Shown one piece after another: positions 17,507 through 25,693 of a DNA stretch of 64,000 bases (within the stretch, counting starts at the first letter, position 1; each line of letters begins with the position of its first letter). The translations under genes and the position numbers were made by a program. The notes beneath the pieces are model-generated. The model searched no databases. It was not told where the DNA came from and worked only from the letters and a program-made list of their open reading frames with translations. Origin of the DNA: Terriglobales bacterium (lineage in GTDB: Bacteria; Acidobacteriota; Terriglobia; Terriglobales; Acidobacteriaceae); contig DATMXP010000027.1 of NCBI GenBank assembly GCA_035561515.1, positions 245,022 to 309,021 of the forward strand. Direction: 5' to 3'.

Positions 17507-17519
17507 AACTCACTCAAAC

Positions 17520-18506
17520 TTACGCCGCCAGTTTTTCGCCGGTTTGGAACACGTCCTTAGCGCCCGTCGATTCCAGAATCGACCTCGCACTTGCCACGAA
17601 TCGTGGGTCGCTGCATCTCACCGACAGCAGCATTCTTCCTTCGCGAATTTCCTTCTCGTAACGCTTGGCTTCCAACTCCGGCATACCCATCCCTATTAGG
17701 CCACCAGCTAGTCCGCCAATTGCACCCACCGCGCCCGCACCCGCCAGTGCAGCAACAATTGGGCCTGCCGCCAGCAACGGACCGATTCCCGGAATCGCCA
17801 GCGTCCCGATGCCGGCCAGCCATCCGAGCACTCCGCCGACCGCCAGTCCCGTGCCGCCTCCCACTGCCGCGCCTTCGGGCGCCTTCGTGTTGTGCTCCAT
17901 CGCAAAGCGTTCGGTGCGTCCCTGGTCCGGGAACACAACGGAAATATCCGAGCTGTTGAAGCCCTGATCCTTCAGTTTCTGTACGGCGCTCTCGAGTTTG
18001 TCGCGGTCGCTGTACACGCTGTAAACAGAAATGGGATTAGCTGCCGTCGCCGAACTGACCACGCCAGAACTGATTGGCCTCACATCGCGCCCGCTGATCC
18101 GGTTTTCGAATCTCGTGATTCGCGGATGTCGAGACTCTGGCAGGGTAAATCCGTAGCTCTGCCATCTCGGTCGGAAGCGGTTCTCGTACTCGGCAAATCG
18201 CTCGTCCGACGTCAGAACCTCGTCCTTGAACTCCGGTAGGCCCTGAACCTGGTCCCTCGTGAGCTGCACACGGAAGTCGTCCGGATCTTCCGCTGAAGAT
18301 CGTATGTAATCCGACGGCACCAGATACCTTCTCGAACTGAGCCACCCGCCCGAATCGACAATCGCATAGCGGGCCTGCTTTGTGTCCGGATCGTAGATCA
18401 CGTCTTCAATCGTTCCAATCTCGTCGTCGTTGATGTCATAGAGTGTGGCGCCACGAATTTCATCCGCCTGCCCTGCAAATTCGCTGTCTAGAAGTCTTCG
18501 AAACAT
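17520..18506 (-). CDS. PRC-barrel and general-stress (YflT-like) domain protein
   Basis: A 328-residue protein. An N-terminal PRC-barrel (about 5-75: GATLYDINDDEIGTIEDVIY, YAIVDSGGWLSSRRYLVPSD) is followed by a linker, a GsiB/YflT-type alpha-beta segment (ISVYSVYSDRDKLESAVQKL, about 175-210) and a Gly/Ala-rich hydrophobic hairpin (about 225-285, many GxxxG steps) that resembles glycine-zipper membrane segments. The start at 18506 has AGGAGG 6 nt upstream. Divergent from the BON-domain gene. Likely a stress-responsive protein; function unproven. Confidence 0.8.
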   Translation of the reverse strand: MFRRLLDSEFAGQADEIRGATLYDINDDEIGTIEDVIYDPDTKQARYAIVDSGGWLSSRRYLVPSDYIRSSAEDPDDFRVQLTRDQVQGLPEFKDEVLTSDERFAEYENRFRPRWQSYGFTLPESRHPRITRFENRISGRDVRPISSGVVSSATAANPISVYSVYSDRDKLESAVQKLKDQGFNSSDISVVFPDQGRTERFAMEHNTKAPEGAAVGGGTGLAVGGVLGWLAGIGTLAIPGIGPLLAAGPIVAALAGAGAVGAIGGLAGGLIGMGMPELEAKRYEKEIREGRMLLSVRCSDPRFVASARSILESTGAKDVFQTGEKLAA

Positions 18507-18740
18507 GGCTCCTCCTTGGCGAGCTGTTTTCATTCGTCCACGGGATTGTCGGTTTAGAACCTGGGCCAATCACGCGAGTTGTCACTAGCGGAGCTGCAAT
18601 CCAACGGCAGCTCCCGATGCGCAAAGAGTGCTGGCATCTGGTCGCTCTGGCGGTCGCATCCCAACCGCTCAGGCAAGACCTCGCAACTTTCAACTTCAAA
18701 CTTGAACCTGTTCCACTTCAAACCCCAGCAGGAGGATGCA

Positions 18741-19787
18741 ATGGACAATCGACAGCGCTTCGACTATGACCGTGATCGTCGTGATGACCGTGACGATTGG
18801 CGCGAACGCGAGCGCCACGCCAGCGGCCGCGACTTCATGACCAACCAACCGCGTTATGAACAGTATGGCGAAATGAGCAACATCAACGATCGCGATCGCG
18901 ATCAGTACAACCGCGATTGGAATCGCGCGCAGGACCAGTGGCGCCAGGGAAGCCAGAACTACGACTATGGCCAGCGTGATCGCGGCAACCAGTACGGCCA
19001 ATCGCAACAGAACTGGAATCAGTACGGAAGCAATCGCCAGAACCAGGGCAGTTGGGGCGGTTACCGCGACTGGGAAAATCGCGACCGCTACCAGTCACAG
19101 AATTGGGATCGACAAAACCGCAACTACGGATCGCAAGATTGGAGCGGGGAAGCAAGCTACTCCGAGCCGTATCGCAGCTACCAGGACCGCGATTCCAGCA
19201 GCCGCAATCAGAGCAACTTCGGTCGCAACTACTCTTCACCCTCGCATTCTTCGAATCGCTACCAGGAATCTTCGGACTACGGTTCCGGCTACGACCGTCG
19301 CGACTACGGCGACTACGGTGGCGAGTTCAGCACCGAGTACCCGAATCGTTTTGGCAGCACCTCGTTCGACCGCGGCACTCGAGCCGACTACCGCAATCGC
19401 TACGAGAACCGCTACGACCGCGATCGCGGACACGACGAATCCCTCACCGAGAAAGTCGGACGATTCTTCGGCTTCGGCCCCAAAGGCTATCGCCGTTCTG
19501 ACGAACGCATTCGCGAGGACGTCTCCGAGCGCCTTGAAGACAATCCGGAAGTCGATGCCACGAACATCGAAGTGCAGGTGAAGGATGGCGAGGTCACTCT
19601 CACCGGCAGCGTCGACAATCGGCGGGCCAAGCGACTAGCGGAAGATGAAGCAGAGCGGTGTCGCGGCGTAAAGGACGTGCACAATCAGATCCGCGTCATC
19701 GGAGAAATCGGCGGCATCTCCGGCTCCGAAACTACGACTCGAAAAAGTGCTACCGGTACCGGCACTGATAAAACCCGCGCGGCATAA
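18741..19787 (+). CDS. Disordered Arg/Tyr-rich protein with C-terminal BON domain
   Basis: A 348-residue protein. Residues 1 to about 225 are low-complexity, dominated by Asp, Arg, Tyr, Asn, Gln, Ser and Gly (for example DRDRRDDRDDWRERER and NYDYGQRDRGNQYG), with no fold expected. Residues about 240-320 form a BON domain (RSDERIREDVSERLEDNPEV, IEVQVKDGEVTLTGSVDNRR), which usually binds phospholipid or sits in the periplasm; no signal peptide is seen. GGAGG lies 7 nt before the ATG. Similar Tyr/Arg-rich BON proteins occur in other soil bacteria under stress control. Divergent from the PRC-barrel gene. Confidence 0.85.
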   Translation: MDNRQRFDYDRDRRDDRDDWRERERHASGRDFMTNQPRYEQYGEMSNINDRDRDQYNRDWNRAQDQWRQGSQNYDYGQRDRGNQYGQSQQNWNQYGSNRQNQGSWGGYRDWENRDRYQSQNWDRQNRNYGSQDWSGEASYSEPYRSYQDRDSSSRNQSNFGRNYSSPSHSSNRYQESSDYGSGYDRRDYGDYGGEFSTEYPNRFGSTSFDRGTRADYRNRYENRYDRDRGHDESLTEKVGRFFGFGPKGYRRSDERIREDVSERLEDNPEVDATNIEVQVKDGEVTLTGSVDNRRAKRLAEDEAERCRGVKDVHNQIRVIGEIGGISGSETTTRKSATGTGTDKTRAA

Positions 19788-19802
19788 CCAGCCCCGAACA
19801 CG

Positions 19803-19833
19803 AGAGCGGCGGAGATCTCAACCCCGCCGCTCT
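19803..19833 (+). terminator. Terminator after the BON-domain gene
   Basis: AGAGCGGCGG with CCGCCGCTCT, a 10-bp stem, followed by TCTTTCTTCCT, 15 bp after the stop and just before the convergent M20 gene end. Confidence 0.75.
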
Positions 19834-19842
19834 TCTTTCTTC

Positions 19843-21348
19843 CTAACGGATCGCAGCAAGTTCGTACAGGTACTCGACAAATGATCGCGTCGCACCATCC
19901 ATGCCCGCCAGCTTCGGATTGGCCGATTCGATCACATAGTATTCGTCGGGCGCATGGGCGCCACTTCCGTGACCCAGCCCGAAATGCCCGGCAGCGATCT
20001 TCAGCGGTTCTCCTGTAAACAAATATCCCGGCCACGAACCTGCGTTGCGAGGAAGAACGATGGGATCGACCCCAGCTCGCTGATAAACGTTCATTTCCGC
20101 GCGGATCAGCGCCGCGTCTGCGGCCGTGCTGGTCGGATCGTATCCACCGCTCATGTTCACCTCGATGTCGCCGAACCCCTGCTTTGCCAGGTGAGTTTTC
20201 AATGCGGCCAATGCTTCTGCGGCCGTCATGTCAGGAACCAGGCGCAGGTCAAGCTTCGCCACAGCTTTGTGCGGAAGCACTGTCTTTCCGCCCGGCCCTG
20301 TGTAGCCGCCTACCAGTCCCTCAATGTTCACCGTTGGACTCGACATCAGCATTTCCAGCGACTGCTCAAAACTGGCATCACGAATCCACCGCTTCACGCC
20401 CAACTGTGTCTTGATGACTTCCTCGTTCATCCTCTTTGCGGCTTCGGCGATCATCTTCTTCTCGGCCGCTGAGATCGGACGCGCTTTGTCCGCAAAGCCC
20501 GGAATCGCCGGATCGTTTCCATCTGCCGATACGAGCGTGTTCAACGCTTTCACTAAATGCCATGCCGGACTGTCCACTCGGGCTTTGTTGCTGGAATGAA
20601 TGTCGCGGCTCGGACCGCGTCCCCATTTTTCTCCCGTCGATATCAGTTCCAGTTCCACCACGCCTTTCGCGCCCAGCGTCATCATGATGCTGCCATCCAG
20701 GCCTTGCGAAGCGGACGGCATAAAAACGCCTATGCATTTCTTCAGTGCGTCGGTCACTTCCTGCTTGCGCACGACTTCGGCGAAATGCGTCGATCCAATC
20801 TCTTCTTCGCCTTCCGCTACAAGCACAAGGTTTACCGGCAGTTTCCTGCCCGCCCCTCGGATTGCATGGAGTGCCGCGAGGAAGCTTGATTGCGGTCCTT
20901 TCTGGTTCACCGCCCCGCGGCCCATCACAACTTTGCCGATGCCTGGCTTTTCGATGAACGCCGCGTCCCAAGGCGGAGACGACCATTCCGCGGGATCGAC
21001 CTGCTTCACGTCATACATGAAATACACGCCGACCGTGCGCGGTGCACCGGCGTCAAGTGTGCCAAAAATGCCGGGCTGTCCCGATGTCGGCACCTTCGTG
21101 ACCGTCTGGAATCCTGCATCGCGCAGCATCTGCATGGTGAGTTCACAGCCTTCCGCCATTCCACGGTTTTCCGCGGCTATCGATGGCTGCCGCATCCACG
21201 TCCGGAGCCTCTGTAGTGCCTCGTCGTGACGCTTGGTAATTTCTGACCAGATTGGTTCAAATTGTGCGTTTTGAGCTTCAGAAAACTGCGTAAGAGAAAC
21301 TGCCGCAGCCGTGGCCGCGGCGCCATAAAGGAAGTCTCTGCGGTTCAT
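19843..21348 (-). CDS. Tat-exported M20-family hydrolase with altered metal site
   Basis: A 501-residue M20 peptidase-like protein. A twin-arginine signal (NRRDFLYGAAATAAAVSL) is at the N-terminus, which fixes the start at 21348. The catalytic domain is split by the dimerisation domain (about residues 230-370). In family members a GHxD motif supplies the first metal His; here it reads YFMYDVKQ. The bridging Asp in GRGxxDxKG is Asn (GRGAVNQKGP). EGEEEIGS keeps the catalytic Glu pair, and the late His (HGSGAHAPDEYY) is present. So the fold is intact but at least two metal ligands are replaced; activity is doubtful or uses other chemistry. Confidence 0.85.
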   Translation of the reverse strand: MNRRDFLYGAAATAAAVSLTQFSEAQNAQFEPIWSEITKRHDEALQRLRTWMRQPSIAAENRGMAEGCELTMQMLRDAGFQTVTKVPTSGQPGIFGTLDAGAPRTVGVYFMYDVKQVDPAEWSSPPWDAAFIEKPGIGKVVMGRGAVNQKGPQSSFLAALHAIRGAGRKLPVNLVLVAEGEEEIGSTHFAEVVRKQEVTDALKKCIGVFMPSASQGLDGSIMMTLGAKGVVELELISTGEKWGRGPSRDIHSSNKARVDSPAWHLVKALNTLVSADGNDPAIPGFADKARPISAAEKKMIAEAAKRMNEEVIKTQLGVKRWIRDASFEQSLEMLMSSPTVNIEGLVGGYTGPGGKTVLPHKAVAKLDLRLVPDMTAAEALAALKTHLAKQGFGDIEVNMSGGYDPTSTAADAALIRAEMNVYQRAGVDPIVLPRNAGSWPGYLFTGEPLKIAAGHFGLGHGSGAHAPDEYYVIESANPKLAGMDGATRSFVEYLYELAAIR

Positions 21349-21507
21349 GGCGAGAGAAGTTAACGCATGTGGGGTGCTCTGTCCATAGTTCACCTGGCCC
21401 TGTATCCCTTGAACCGCGAGCGCCTAAGGCGGAAATCGAGCAGTCACCCCCGATTTACGTTGCGCTCCTCCACCTTCGGGTACATCATCTGCGCATGGAG
21501 GTAAGTC

Positions 21508-21609
21508 ATGTTTGACGTTGAGGGTGGCTCTTCCAACATCAAGAATGTGGTTATCGGCATGGTCGTGGCGGCTGCTGCGATCGCTGGCACCATCTACCTG
21601 TACCTCTAA
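21508..21609 (+). CDS. 33-residue single-span membrane microprotein
   Basis: ATG at 21508, stop TAA at 21607, with GGAGG eight bases upstream. The product starts MFDVEGGSSNIKN and continues as one hydrophobic helix (VVIGMVVAAAAIAGTIYLYL). A hairpin terminator starts 6 bp after the stop, so this is a compact one-gene unit. No family recognised; similar microproteins regulate membrane complexes in other bacteria, which is analogy only. Confidence 0.65.
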   Translation: MFDVEGGSSNIKNVVIGMVVAAAAIAGTIYLYL

Positions 21610-21614
21610 ATTGT

Positions 21615-21646
21615 AAGAGAGCAGCGTGTAATCGCACTGCTCTCTT
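21615..21646. terminator. Terminator after the microprotein gene
   Basis: AAGAGAGCAG with CTGCTCTCTT (10-bp perfect stem, 12-nt loop) followed by TCCGTTTTA. Lies between the plus-strand microprotein and the minus-strand HbpS-like gene and may serve both. Confidence 0.7.
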
Positions 21647-21652
21647 TCCGTT

Positions 21653-22432
21653 TTACTTCTTTCCCGTCGGAAACTTCGTCGGGAGTTCCTTGATGATCGC
21701 ATCAGGCGGCTGCCCGCCCTTGCAACTCGGGTGTCCGAACCCGCTCGCGCTGTTACCGTTCTGGATGTCGAGGATCATGTTGTCATTCGGGCCTGGCCCA
21801 GAGGCCACTCCATTCGGTACCGTGTCGTAGTTCAGCTTGTGCCGGACCTTCCACGCCACTATGTGGTCTGCGCACGATGTATCGCCGCTCACTCCCAGAC
21901 CTCCTACGATGTGACCGCTTGTGTCGTAAAGCGCCAGTCCTCCACCGAACACGATGATTCCGCCAATCGGTTTTCCAACCATCGGATCATCCGCTTGACC
22001 CTGTTTATTAGGATCGCCTGCGAACACCGCTTGCGGATTGGGAGGCGCGCTGGTCGCGAGACTGTACAGGCTCTGGCCCGGCGTAGAAGCGAAATACAGG
22101 TTCGCTGTCGACAAAGCAAAGTTGTCCACACTTAGAGCGTTAGCGGTATTCGCCTTTTCTGCGGAAATAAGTCTGCTTCCCGGCCACTGTGAACCGCGGT
22201 CCGGGCCGCTGAAGACCACTGCGCACACCACCCCGTCACGGTTTACCACGGTGGCCCATTCCTGGTTCCCCATGCCGCTGTTGGCAGCCTTGCCTTCTTT
22301 GACCACCTGCTGCAGTGCCGCCTTAAGCTTCTCGTGGTCCGGTATCTTCTCGCATCCCGCCGCTGGTTTCTGCTGCCCCCACGCGCTCACCGCAAGTAGA
22401 AACACGCAAACAATCGTTCTGGCCATCCACAT
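21653..22432 (-). CDS. Exported GlcG/HbpS-family protein
   Basis: A 259-residue exported protein. Signal peptide at residues 1-19 (MWMARTIVCVFLLAVSAWG). The rest is a GlcG/HbpS-type fold: WATVVNRDGVVCAVVFSG near 60, ISAEKANTANALS near 85, PIGGIIVFGGGLALYDTSG near 165 and IVGGLGVSGDTSCADH near 185. HbpS proteins bind haem and sense oxidative stress; the role of GlcG is unclear. Start at 22432 has AGGAG 7 nt upstream. Confidence 0.85.
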   Translation of the reverse strand: MWMARTIVCVFLLAVSAWGQQKPAAGCEKIPDHEKLKAALQQVVKEGKAANSGMGNQEWATVVNRDGVVCAVVFSGPDRGSQWPGSRLISAEKANTANALSVDNFALSTANLYFASTPGQSLYSLATSAPPNPQAVFAGDPNKQGQADDPMVGKPIGGIIVFGGGLALYDTSGHIVGGLGVSGDTSCADHIVAWKVRHKLNYDTVPNGVASGPGPNDNMILDIQNGNSASGFGHPSCKGGQPPDAIIKELPTKFPTGKK

Positions 22433-22506
22433 AATCTCGCTCCTATTCGTCTTCGATGCTGTCCCGGTGGGACAACGGAAACACATGGCTTGCACTCTGA
22501 CGCTTC

Positions 22507-23430
22507 ATGAAACTTCTGCTGCTGGTGCCCGCGTTTGCGCTTATCGGGCTTGCGGTTCACGATCTGTTCCATACCCTCTTCCATCCAGCCGGACGCGGTG
22601 CAGTTAGCGATCGAGTGAGTCGTTTCGTCTGGAGAATCTTTCGGTCCATTTCCACTCCTCACAACGGATACATCACGCTCGCCGGCCCGGTAGCCATCCT
22701 CGCAATCATGGCCATGTGGGTCATCCTCTCCGTCTTCGGATTTGCATTGCTTTACTACCCCTTCATCGCAACGCAGTTCGCGTTAGCCTCGGGACTGGAT
22801 CCCCAACTGCACAAATCTTTCACCGATGCATTCAACGTCTCACTCGGAACATTGGTGACCGTCGGCGGCGACTTCAACGCAAAATCAAAGCTCATTCGCT
22901 TCGCCATGGGCATTGAAGCAACACTCGGCTTCGGACTTCTTACCGCTAGTGTTTCTTGGTTGCTTTCGATCTATCCCGCACTCGAGCGGCGCCGCACCCT
23001 CGCGCACGAAGCCACATTGCTTCACTTCGCGGAAGAAAACACCGGATATCGCATCGAAGAGCTTCCTCCTTCCGAATCGCAAAGCGTTCTCTGGGGTTTT
23101 GCCGCTTCCATGGCAAGCTGCAGAAACGACCTCACTCAATTTCCGGTCATCTACTACTTTCGCTCCGGTGACAGCCAGTCCGGGTTTTCCGGCACCCTTT
23201 CGTACTTTGCCGAGCTCGCAGAATCCGCTTCACGTTCCGGTCGCGACCCCTCCATTCGCATGGCCGGCATCGCTCTTGGAGGCGCCCTCGACGACTATCT
23301 CGAGTTCATCGCCGACGCCTATTTGCGCATGTCGACTCACGACAAGGAAGCGATCATGCGGTGCTACGCTGCGGAACATCTCCGCCCGTTGATGCAGTCG
23401 TCTCGCCGTCCTCTGCGCCGTGCCGGCTAG
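22507..23430 (+). CDS. Membrane protein resembling a two-TM ion channel
   Basis: A 307-residue protein with four hydrophobic segments (about 1-20, 60-88, 100-125, 140-160) and a soluble C-terminal half. The segment NVSLGTLVTVGGDF sits where the pore helix and filter of an Ion_trans_2 channel would be, but the TxGYG core is not kept (TVGGDF), so ion selectivity is uncertain. Its stop overlaps the convergent cytochrome c gene by 4 bp. I am confident it is a real membrane protein, less so that it is a channel. Confidence 0.65.
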   Translation: MKLLLLVPAFALIGLAVHDLFHTLFHPAGRGAVSDRVSRFVWRIFRSISTPHNGYITLAGPVAILAIMAMWVILSVFGFALLYYPFIATQFALASGLDPQLHKSFTDAFNVSLGTLVTVGGDFNAKSKLIRFAMGIEATLGFGLLTASVSWLLSIYPALERRRTLAHEATLLHFAEENTGYRIEELPPSESQSVLWGFAASMASCRNDLTQFPVIYYFRSGDSQSGFSGTLSYFAELAESASRSGRDPSIRMAGIALGGALDDYLEFIADAYLRMSTHDKEAIMRCYAAEHLRPLMQSSRRPLRRAG

Positions 23431-23801
23431 TTCAACGAATACAAATACGCCGCGATGTCACGGCTGTCCTGGTCCGTCACTCCCATCTCGGGCATCGCTG
23501 TTTTCGGCTCAATGCTAGTCGGGTGTTGAATCCACTTCATCAGGTTCGAAGGAGTATTTGGTACCTCACCAGCGATATACACACGCTTCGACCAACTGAT
23601 CAGCGGCGGTCCCACCAACGCATTTCCCTGAATTCCCGGGATGGTATGGCAGGCCGGACACCCGTATGCACGCATCTTTTCCTTTCCGGCTTTTGCGTTT
23701 CCACCCGTGTTGCGCGCGATCTCCGATTGGCGGTTCGGACGCGCCGGATCGCACGCCAGCAACAACGCTACCGCCATCAGAAGTAGCCAGAGACTACGCA
23801 C
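23427..23801 (-). CDS. Cytochrome c lipoprotein
   Basis: A 124-residue monohaem cytochrome c. It begins at GTG 23801, overlapping the CtaG stop by 8 bp, with GAGGTG upstream. A lipobox (LLLAC, about residue 14) predicts membrane anchoring. The haem motif is CPACHT near residue 46, and the axial Met is probably in AMPEMGVTDQD. Last gene of the alcohol-oxidase respiratory operon; it could feed electrons to the caa3 oxidase. Confidence 0.85.
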   Translation of the reverse strand: MRSLWLLLMAVALLLACDPARPNRQSEIARNTGGNAKAGKEKMRAYGCPACHTIPGIQGNALVGPPLISWSKRVYIAGEVPNTPSNLMKWIQHPTSIEPKTAMPEMGVTDQDSRDIAAYLYSLN

Positions 23802-24714
23802 CGCGTGACACCTCTTCCGCGCGTGTATAACCCACGCGCTTCTCCGACTCTCGTAGCCATGCCGCCATGAGCCACAGCCCGAGGATGATGAACACCACAC
23901 CCGCGGGGATCCACATGATCAGCCCCCCGAGCTGCTGGTCCTCCAGTGGTGTCAGGTGGAACTCATGCGTGCGGCCGTCATAGATCGGGTACCAGATCTG
24001 CTGAGTGAAAGTCATCAACGCGCCCAGGATGCTGGTGTGGATCGCAGTCGTGAACACATAGACCACCGCCACGCCATACGCGAGTCGTCCGTATCGTCCA
24101 TGGACCAGCGTCCACCAGAACAGCAGGGCTGTGAACAGGAACATCGTGTGTTGCAGCGCGTGGACGGATTCATACTGCACCGCCGCGTCATAGAGATATG
24201 GAATGTGCCACGCCCAGAGCGTGGCTCCATGTAAGAGCCAGACAAAAAGAGGCAGCGTCATCGCCGCCCACACCGCAGCGAATTTCCGGTTCTTTGCCCA
24301 GGCTCCTGCACGTTCGCGCCAGGCGCGTGGAAGTGCCCACAGGAACCACACGATCGGTCGTGCGAACACCAGTAACGGTGCTGCCACAATCATCAGCAGT
24401 TCATGCTGTGTCATGTGAATGGAAAACAGCAACGACCCCAGCTTGTGGATCGGAGACACGAGCGCCAGAATCAGCGTGAGCCACCCCGCGGCAAAAGACC
24501 CCACTTGGGCCCACGACCACCCGGGTCGTCCCCAGCGCTGGACAGCGCCCATGGCGAACAACAAGCCCGTTAGCACCACCGGGATCACGACCACCGGTTC
24601 AAACGACCAGGTCCGTTCCGCCTGTGCGCGCGTGAGGTGTCCGCCCGGTTCTTCGTGAGCGTAGACGAGCCCGCTGTAAAGCAGCATCGCGCCGAGTTGG
24701 AGAAGTCTTCTCAT
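23794..24714 (-). CDS. ctaG: caa3-type cytochrome oxidase assembly protein CtaG
   Basis: A 306-residue polytopic membrane protein of the caa3_CtaG family, needed for maturation of caa3 cytochrome oxidase. A signal-like segment (LLQLGAMLLYSGLVYA) and about seven hydrophobic spans are visible, with conserved HMTQHELLMIVAAPLLV near residue 140 and a late HEFHLTPLEDQQLGGLIMWI. The ATG at 24714 overlaps the previous stop by one base (TGATG); longer in-frame extensions into that gene are not supported. Confidence 0.88.
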   Translation of the reverse strand: MRRLLQLGAMLLYSGLVYAHEEPGGHLTRAQAERTWSFEPVVVIPVVLTGLLFAMGAVQRWGRPGWSWAQVGSFAAGWLTLILALVSPIHKLGSLLFSIHMTQHELLMIVAAPLLVFARPIVWFLWALPRAWRERAGAWAKNRKFAAVWAAMTLPLFVWLLHGATLWAWHIPYLYDAAVQYESVHALQHTMFLFTALLFWWTLVHGRYGRLAYGVAVVYVFTTAIHTSILGALMTFTQQIWYPIYDGRTHEFHLTPLEDQQLGGLIMWIPAGVVFIILGLWLMAAWLRESEKRVGYTRAEEVSRGA

Positions 24715-25067
24715 CAATCGCACGGACTCAAAATGAATTTCGGAACCGCCAGCGCAACGATCACTAGCGCAAATCCGATACTCGCGACGACACCCATAAG
24801 CGCCAGAAAATGCGTTCGGTCCAACGGATGTCCGCCATCGTCCGAGTACTCCCTTACCGTCTGGTATTCGCGCCAACCCACGTACGCGCCCGATAAGGCA
24901 AAAAGCACGCACACCACGCTGATGACGTGCAGCACATAGTGATGGCCCGTCGAACAGGCGTGATACACCGTTGCGTAGCTCAGTCCCATATCGACAGCCG
25001 CAGCGATCGGCCCAATCGCGACCGCATAAAACTGAACGGCAGCCGATTTCGCAGTCGCAGTATCCAT
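24714..25067 (-). CDS. Small membrane protein of the oxidase cluster
   Basis: A 117-residue protein with three hydrophobic helices (about 11-30, 42-62 and 90-110). It starts at ATG 25067 with AGGAGG 8 nt upstream. It occupies the place where subunit IV is often encoded in caa3 clusters, but I see no clear subunit IV motif, so the assignment as an accessory oxidase subunit is from position only. Confidence 0.75.
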   Translation of the reverse strand: MDTATAKSAAVQFYAVAIGPIAAAVDMGLSYATVYHACSTGHHYVLHVISVVCVLFALSGAYVGWREYQTVREYSDDGGHPLDRTHFLALMGVVASIGFALVIVALAVPKFILSPCD

Positions 25068-25078
25068 CCAATCGCCTC

Positions 25079-25693
25079 CTATAGCAGTCGCGGCGCGAAG
25101 TAGATCACGAACCAGATCGGCAGCCACGTCAGCACGACGAAGTACCAGTAGTCGCTGTTCTCCGAAACATCCATGTAACGCTTTCCTTCTATTGGCCCGG
25201 TGAAGAACAGAACCGTCAGCACAACCGTATCCGTCCAGTCCGTCGCCAGATGCACCGTGTGCAGTCCTATCAGGAACCACAGGATCGACGCGTACGCATT
25301 CGCATCCCATTGGCAGTTCAGCGATGCGAACTCAAATACTCGTATCACCAGGTTTGCGACCCCGACGATGCACATCACCACCAGTCCAATCCGCACCGGA
25401 CCCAACTGCCCCTTCTCCGCGACCTTCTTCGTAATCTGGTTCGGCACCACGCTCAGCAGGAACACCACCGTGTTCAGGATTCCCCACAGCAGCGCCGGAG
25501 GCATCAACCCCGGAGGCCAATCCGTGGTTCGAGTTCGCAGATAGAAGTAACTCCCAATCACGATCGCGAACATCGTCCCTTCGATGGCCATCATGCCGAT
25601 CGTGCCCCACCAGATGAGGCTCCGATGGCCGAACACCACCGTCGGCAGATCCCCGACGTAAAGTTCGCGACGCTTGATTACTTCTTCTCCCAC
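25079..25693 (-). CDS. ctaE: Cytochrome c oxidase subunit III
   Basis: A 204-residue polytopic protein of the CoxC/CtaE family, about five membrane spans. Conserved features include MAIEGTMFAIVIGSYFYLR near residue 35, LWFLIGLHTVHLATDW near 140 and YWYFVVLTWLPIWFVIYF at the end. The gene overlaps the 3' end of subunit I by 16 bp. Short compared with seven-span subunits III but normal for caa3/bo3 types. Confidence 0.92.
   Translation of the reverse strand: MGEEVIKRRELYVGDLPTVVFGHRSLIWWGTIGMMAIEGTMFAIVIGSYFYLRTRTTDWPPGLMPPALLWGILNTVVFLLSVVPNQITKKVAEKGQLGPVRIGLVVMCIVGVANLVIRVFEFASLNCQWDANAYASILWFLIGLHTVHLATDWTDTVVLTVLFFTGPIEGKRYMDVSENSDYWYFVVLTWLPIWFVIYFAPRLL

Noticed and set aside
18741..19450. 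Tandem DNA repeats or CRISPR-like structure in the BON gene
   Set aside because: Repetition is at the level of amino acid composition (Arg, Tyr, Asp, Asn), without regular repeat units or spacers.
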